This document shows, one piece after another, positions 5,812 to 7,134 of a stretch of DNA of 7,134 nucleotides (positions are counted from its first letter, which is position 1; the number at the start of each line of letters is the position of its first letter). This DNA is from an uncultured Synergistaceae bacterium (lineage in GTDB: Bacteria; Synergistota; Synergistia; Synergistales; Dethiosulfovibrionaceae), in the NCBI GenBank assembly GCA_902489135.1, contig CABTYW010000081.1, positions 1 to 7,134 on the forward strand. Reading direction: 5' to 3'. Below the pieces are notes generated by a model. The model was not told where the DNA came from. It did no database searches and worked only from the letters and a program-made list of their open reading frames with translations. The translations under genes were made by a program, and so were the position numbers.

Positions 5812-6891
5812 TTGAAAGATATCAAGATATTGACGGGATGCGTCGCTGTGCTGACGGTAATTGCCGTGGGGTGTGTCCTTCAGGTGGCACAGGGCGTTTT
5901 CCTGCCGCTGTTCATCGCTTGGATTCTTTCCTATATGATGGCGCCGGGCGTGCGTTTTCTGACGCGACTGAAAGTTCCCATCATGCTGACCACGGTGCTT
6001 TTGCTTTCGGTGCTGATCTACATGATCGCCTGGGGCGGCAGCTTGCTCAGCGACCTCATCATCGGTTCGTCGGCGCAGTTTGTGGACTATTATCAGCGCC
6101 TCATGGCCATCTGGGGCGAAGTGGCGCTGAAATATCACATCACCACCGACTATTTCAGGGGCGTCGACTGGGGGGGGACGCTGCGCGGCGCTCTCTTTTC
6201 GCTTTCCGGTTCCATGGTGACTTTGTTCTCCAAGGCCATTATGGTGGCGGTGTTTCTCATGTTCATCCTCATGGGCTCTCCCTACGCGGAGTATAAAATG
6301 CGCCGGGCCTTTCCTCAGAAGAGCGCGCAGGTGATGAACATTCTCGACTCCATTTCCAAGCAGATCGGCCGATTTCTTTCCGTTATGGTGCTGATCAGCG
6401 CGGCCACGGGGCTGTGCATATGGTTCGGCCTGAGCCTCGTCGGCGTGGACTTCGCCGCCACCTGGGGCATCCTGGCTTTTATGCTGAACTTCATTCCCAC
6501 GGTGGGCTCCATTGTGGCCTCCATTCCGCCGGTTCTGGTGTCCATCGTCCAGTTTTACCCCGCGGCTCACGGCGCGGCTTTCGGCATTCCGCCGCAGGTT
6601 CTGATGACCGTTGCGGTGGTGCTGGTGGTGCAGGTGAGCATCGGCAACATCATTACGCCTAAAGTGATGGGCGACAGCATGAATCTCAGTCCCGTGATCA
6701 TCCTGCTTTCGCTGCTGTTTTGGGGCTGGTTGTGGGGAGTGGGCGGCGCTTTGCTCTCCATGCCCATTGCCGGCATGATCAAAATCGTATGCGACAACGT
6801 GAAGCCTCTCAATATGGTGGGCGTACTGCTGGGGTCGGGGCAATTCTACAAAAAAGAACACGAGCTTGAAAGCGAAAAATCGCAGAGCTGA
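5812..6891 (+). CDS. AI-2E family transporter (PF01594-type membrane permease)
   Basis: The 359-residue product (366 if the ATG at 5791 is used) is highly hydrophobic. Two N-terminal membrane segments (roughly residues 8-45 as a pair) and another near 57-75 precede a more polar region at about 85-125. A further helix near 135-155 and a C-terminal block of helices follow. The signature NFIPTVG (residues 226-232), followed by SIVASIPP, identifies the AI-2E family. Members include exporters implicated in autoinducer-2 or solute efflux and Na+/H+ antiport, so the substrate cannot be assigned. AGGGGAG (5795-5801) precedes the TTG at 5812 by ten bases, while the upstream ATG has no ribosome binding site and would sit about 14 bases from the predicted transcript start; TTG is therefore preferred. 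It is transcribed separately from grd, and no functional link is evident. Confidence 0.88.
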   Translation: MKDIKILTGCVAVLTVIAVGCVLQVAQGVFLPLFIAWILSYMMAPGVRFLTRLKVPIMLTTVLLLSVLIYMIAWGGSLLSDLIIGSSAQFVDYYQRLMAIWGEVALKYHITTDYFRGVDWGGTLRGALFSLSGSMVTLFSKAIMVAVFLMFILMGSPYAEYKMRRAFPQKSAQVMNILDSISKQIGRFLSVMVLISAATGLCIWFGLSLVGVDFAATWGILAFMLNFIPTVGSIVASIPPVLVSIVQFYPAAHGAAFGIPPQVLMTVAVVLVVQVSIGNIITPKVMGDSMNLSPVIILLSLLFWGWLWGVGGALLSMPIAGMIKIVCDNVKPLNMVGVLLGSGQFYKKEHELESEKSQS

Positions 6892-6927
6892 CCTTTTCGG
6901 CGGAGCATCACCGCTGAAACTGCCGCT

Positions 6928-6955
6928 CTGAGAAGTGCCCAGGCGCACTTTTCAG
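6928..6955. repeat. Hairpin downstream of the permease gene
   Basis: CTGAGAAGTGC (6928-6938) pairs with GCACTTTTCAG (6945-6955), 11 base pairs including one G-U, around a CCAGGC loop. A second stem, CCGACG with CGTCGG (about 6962-6983), follows. Neither has a downstream U-tract, so they may be factor-dependent 3'-end or processing structures rather than intrinsic terminators. The rest of 6892-7012 contains no gene. Confidence 0.5.
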
Positions 6956-7059
6956 ACCGCCCCGACGACGGGCGTTCCGTCGGAGGAAAAAAGACGCGGT
7001 CGGCAAGGATTGTGTAATGTGCTAAGACATGTGTTACAGAAACAGCGTAAAAAAAGAGA

Positions 7060-7108
7060 GCCTCCGGTACAATAGGATTCGTCTAAAAATCAACCGTACC
7101 GGGGAGGC
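7060..7108 (+). promoter_or_regulatory. Hairpin burying the ribosome binding site of the last ORF
   Basis: GCCT plus CCGGTAC (7060-7070) pairs with GTACCGG plus AGGC (7096-7102 and 7105-7108), with two G bulged between, giving about 11 base pairs. The Shine-Dalgarno GGGGAGG (7101-7107) lies in the 3' arm. In a transcript reading in from outside, this fold would hide the ribosome binding site, a known way for IS elements to limit transposase production. A TACAAT (7068-7073) overlaps the loop side, but no matching -35 was found. Confidence 0.5.
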
Positions 7109-7112
7109 CCTC

Positions 7113-7134
7113 ATGAGCATTATAACCGAAGAAA
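7113..7134 (+). CDS. Start of an ORF, probably a transposase, 3'-truncated by window edge
   Basis: An ATG at 7113 lies five bases after GGGGAGG (7101-7107). Seven complete codons are visible, reading MSIITEE, and the frame runs off the window. The opening is similar to that of some transposases of the IS481/integrase-core group, but seven residues cannot establish a family. The call rests mainly on the upstream IS-like end and hairpin. Confidence 0.4.

Larger units (their letters stand above)
7013..7134 (+). mobile_element. Probable left end of an insertion sequence, cut by the window edge
   Basis: After the GC-rich 3' region of the permease gene, the sequence changes at about 7013 to a stretch beginning TGTAATGTGCTAAGAC and continuing to GTGTTACA. 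It begins with the TG end common to several IS families and resembles, from memory, ends of IS481-type elements. A short leader with a strong hairpin and a new start codon at 7113 follow, a typical IS layout. The opposite end and any target duplication are outside the window, so both the boundary and the family are inferred. Confidence 0.42.

Noticed and set aside
5764..6948. 394-codon open frame on the minus strand opposite the permease gene
   Set aside because: It is very rich in His, Arg and Gln with no recognisable domain; the plus-strand AI-2E family protein explains the region.
1..7134. CRISPR array, tRNA or rRNA genes
   Set aside because: No regularly spaced direct repeats and no tRNA or rRNA signature sequences were found on either strand by eye.

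Overview
The window looks like chromosome of an anaerobic, amino-acid-fermenting bacterium that inserts selenocysteine at UGA. The core is a glycine reductase (Stickland-type) gene cluster, grdX-grdE-grdB, behind a glycine riboswitch. The grd genes and the permease gene are GC-rich; the first gene and the long gap after it are visibly richer in A+T. Glycine reductase, moderately high GC and this setting would suit a Synergistota member (Pyramidobacter-like) or a GC-rich Firmicute. That placement is inference, because no rRNA or other phylogenetic marker is present.

Layout. Positions 1-1889 hold the 3' part of a DUF2075-type nuclease/helicase fusion, a likely accessory or defence gene. Positions 1890-2299 are an AT-rich gap with three inverted repeats and no convincing gene. 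A good sigma-70 promoter (2300-2328) leads straight into a single-aptamer glycine riboswitch (about 2345-2429). Then follow grdX (2490-2885), grdE (TTG start, 3046-4338) and grdB (4388-5701). In grdB an in-frame TGA at 5432-5434 encodes selenocysteine in a U-x-x-C-x-x-C motif and is followed by a SECIS-like hairpin. A strong bidirectional intrinsic terminator (5717-5749) closes the operon. A separate promoter and an AI-2E-family membrane permease follow (5812-6891). The right edge appears to enter the left end of an insertion sequence (from about 7013), whose first coding codons begin at 7113 behind a hairpin that buries the ribosome binding site.

How it works together. Glycine binding to the leader RNA probably raises expression of the glycine-specific substrate-activating component B: GrdE, a pyruvoyl proprotein, and GrdB, a selenoprotein. 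GrdX is a small partner of unknown function. Component B must pass its carboxymethyl group to selenoprotein GrdA and then to GrdC/GrdD, which release acetyl phosphate. None of grdA, grdC, grdD or the thioredoxin genes is in the window, and the terminator directly after grdB shows they are not in this transcript downstream. The selenocysteine machinery (selA, selB, selC, selD) must also lie elsewhere.
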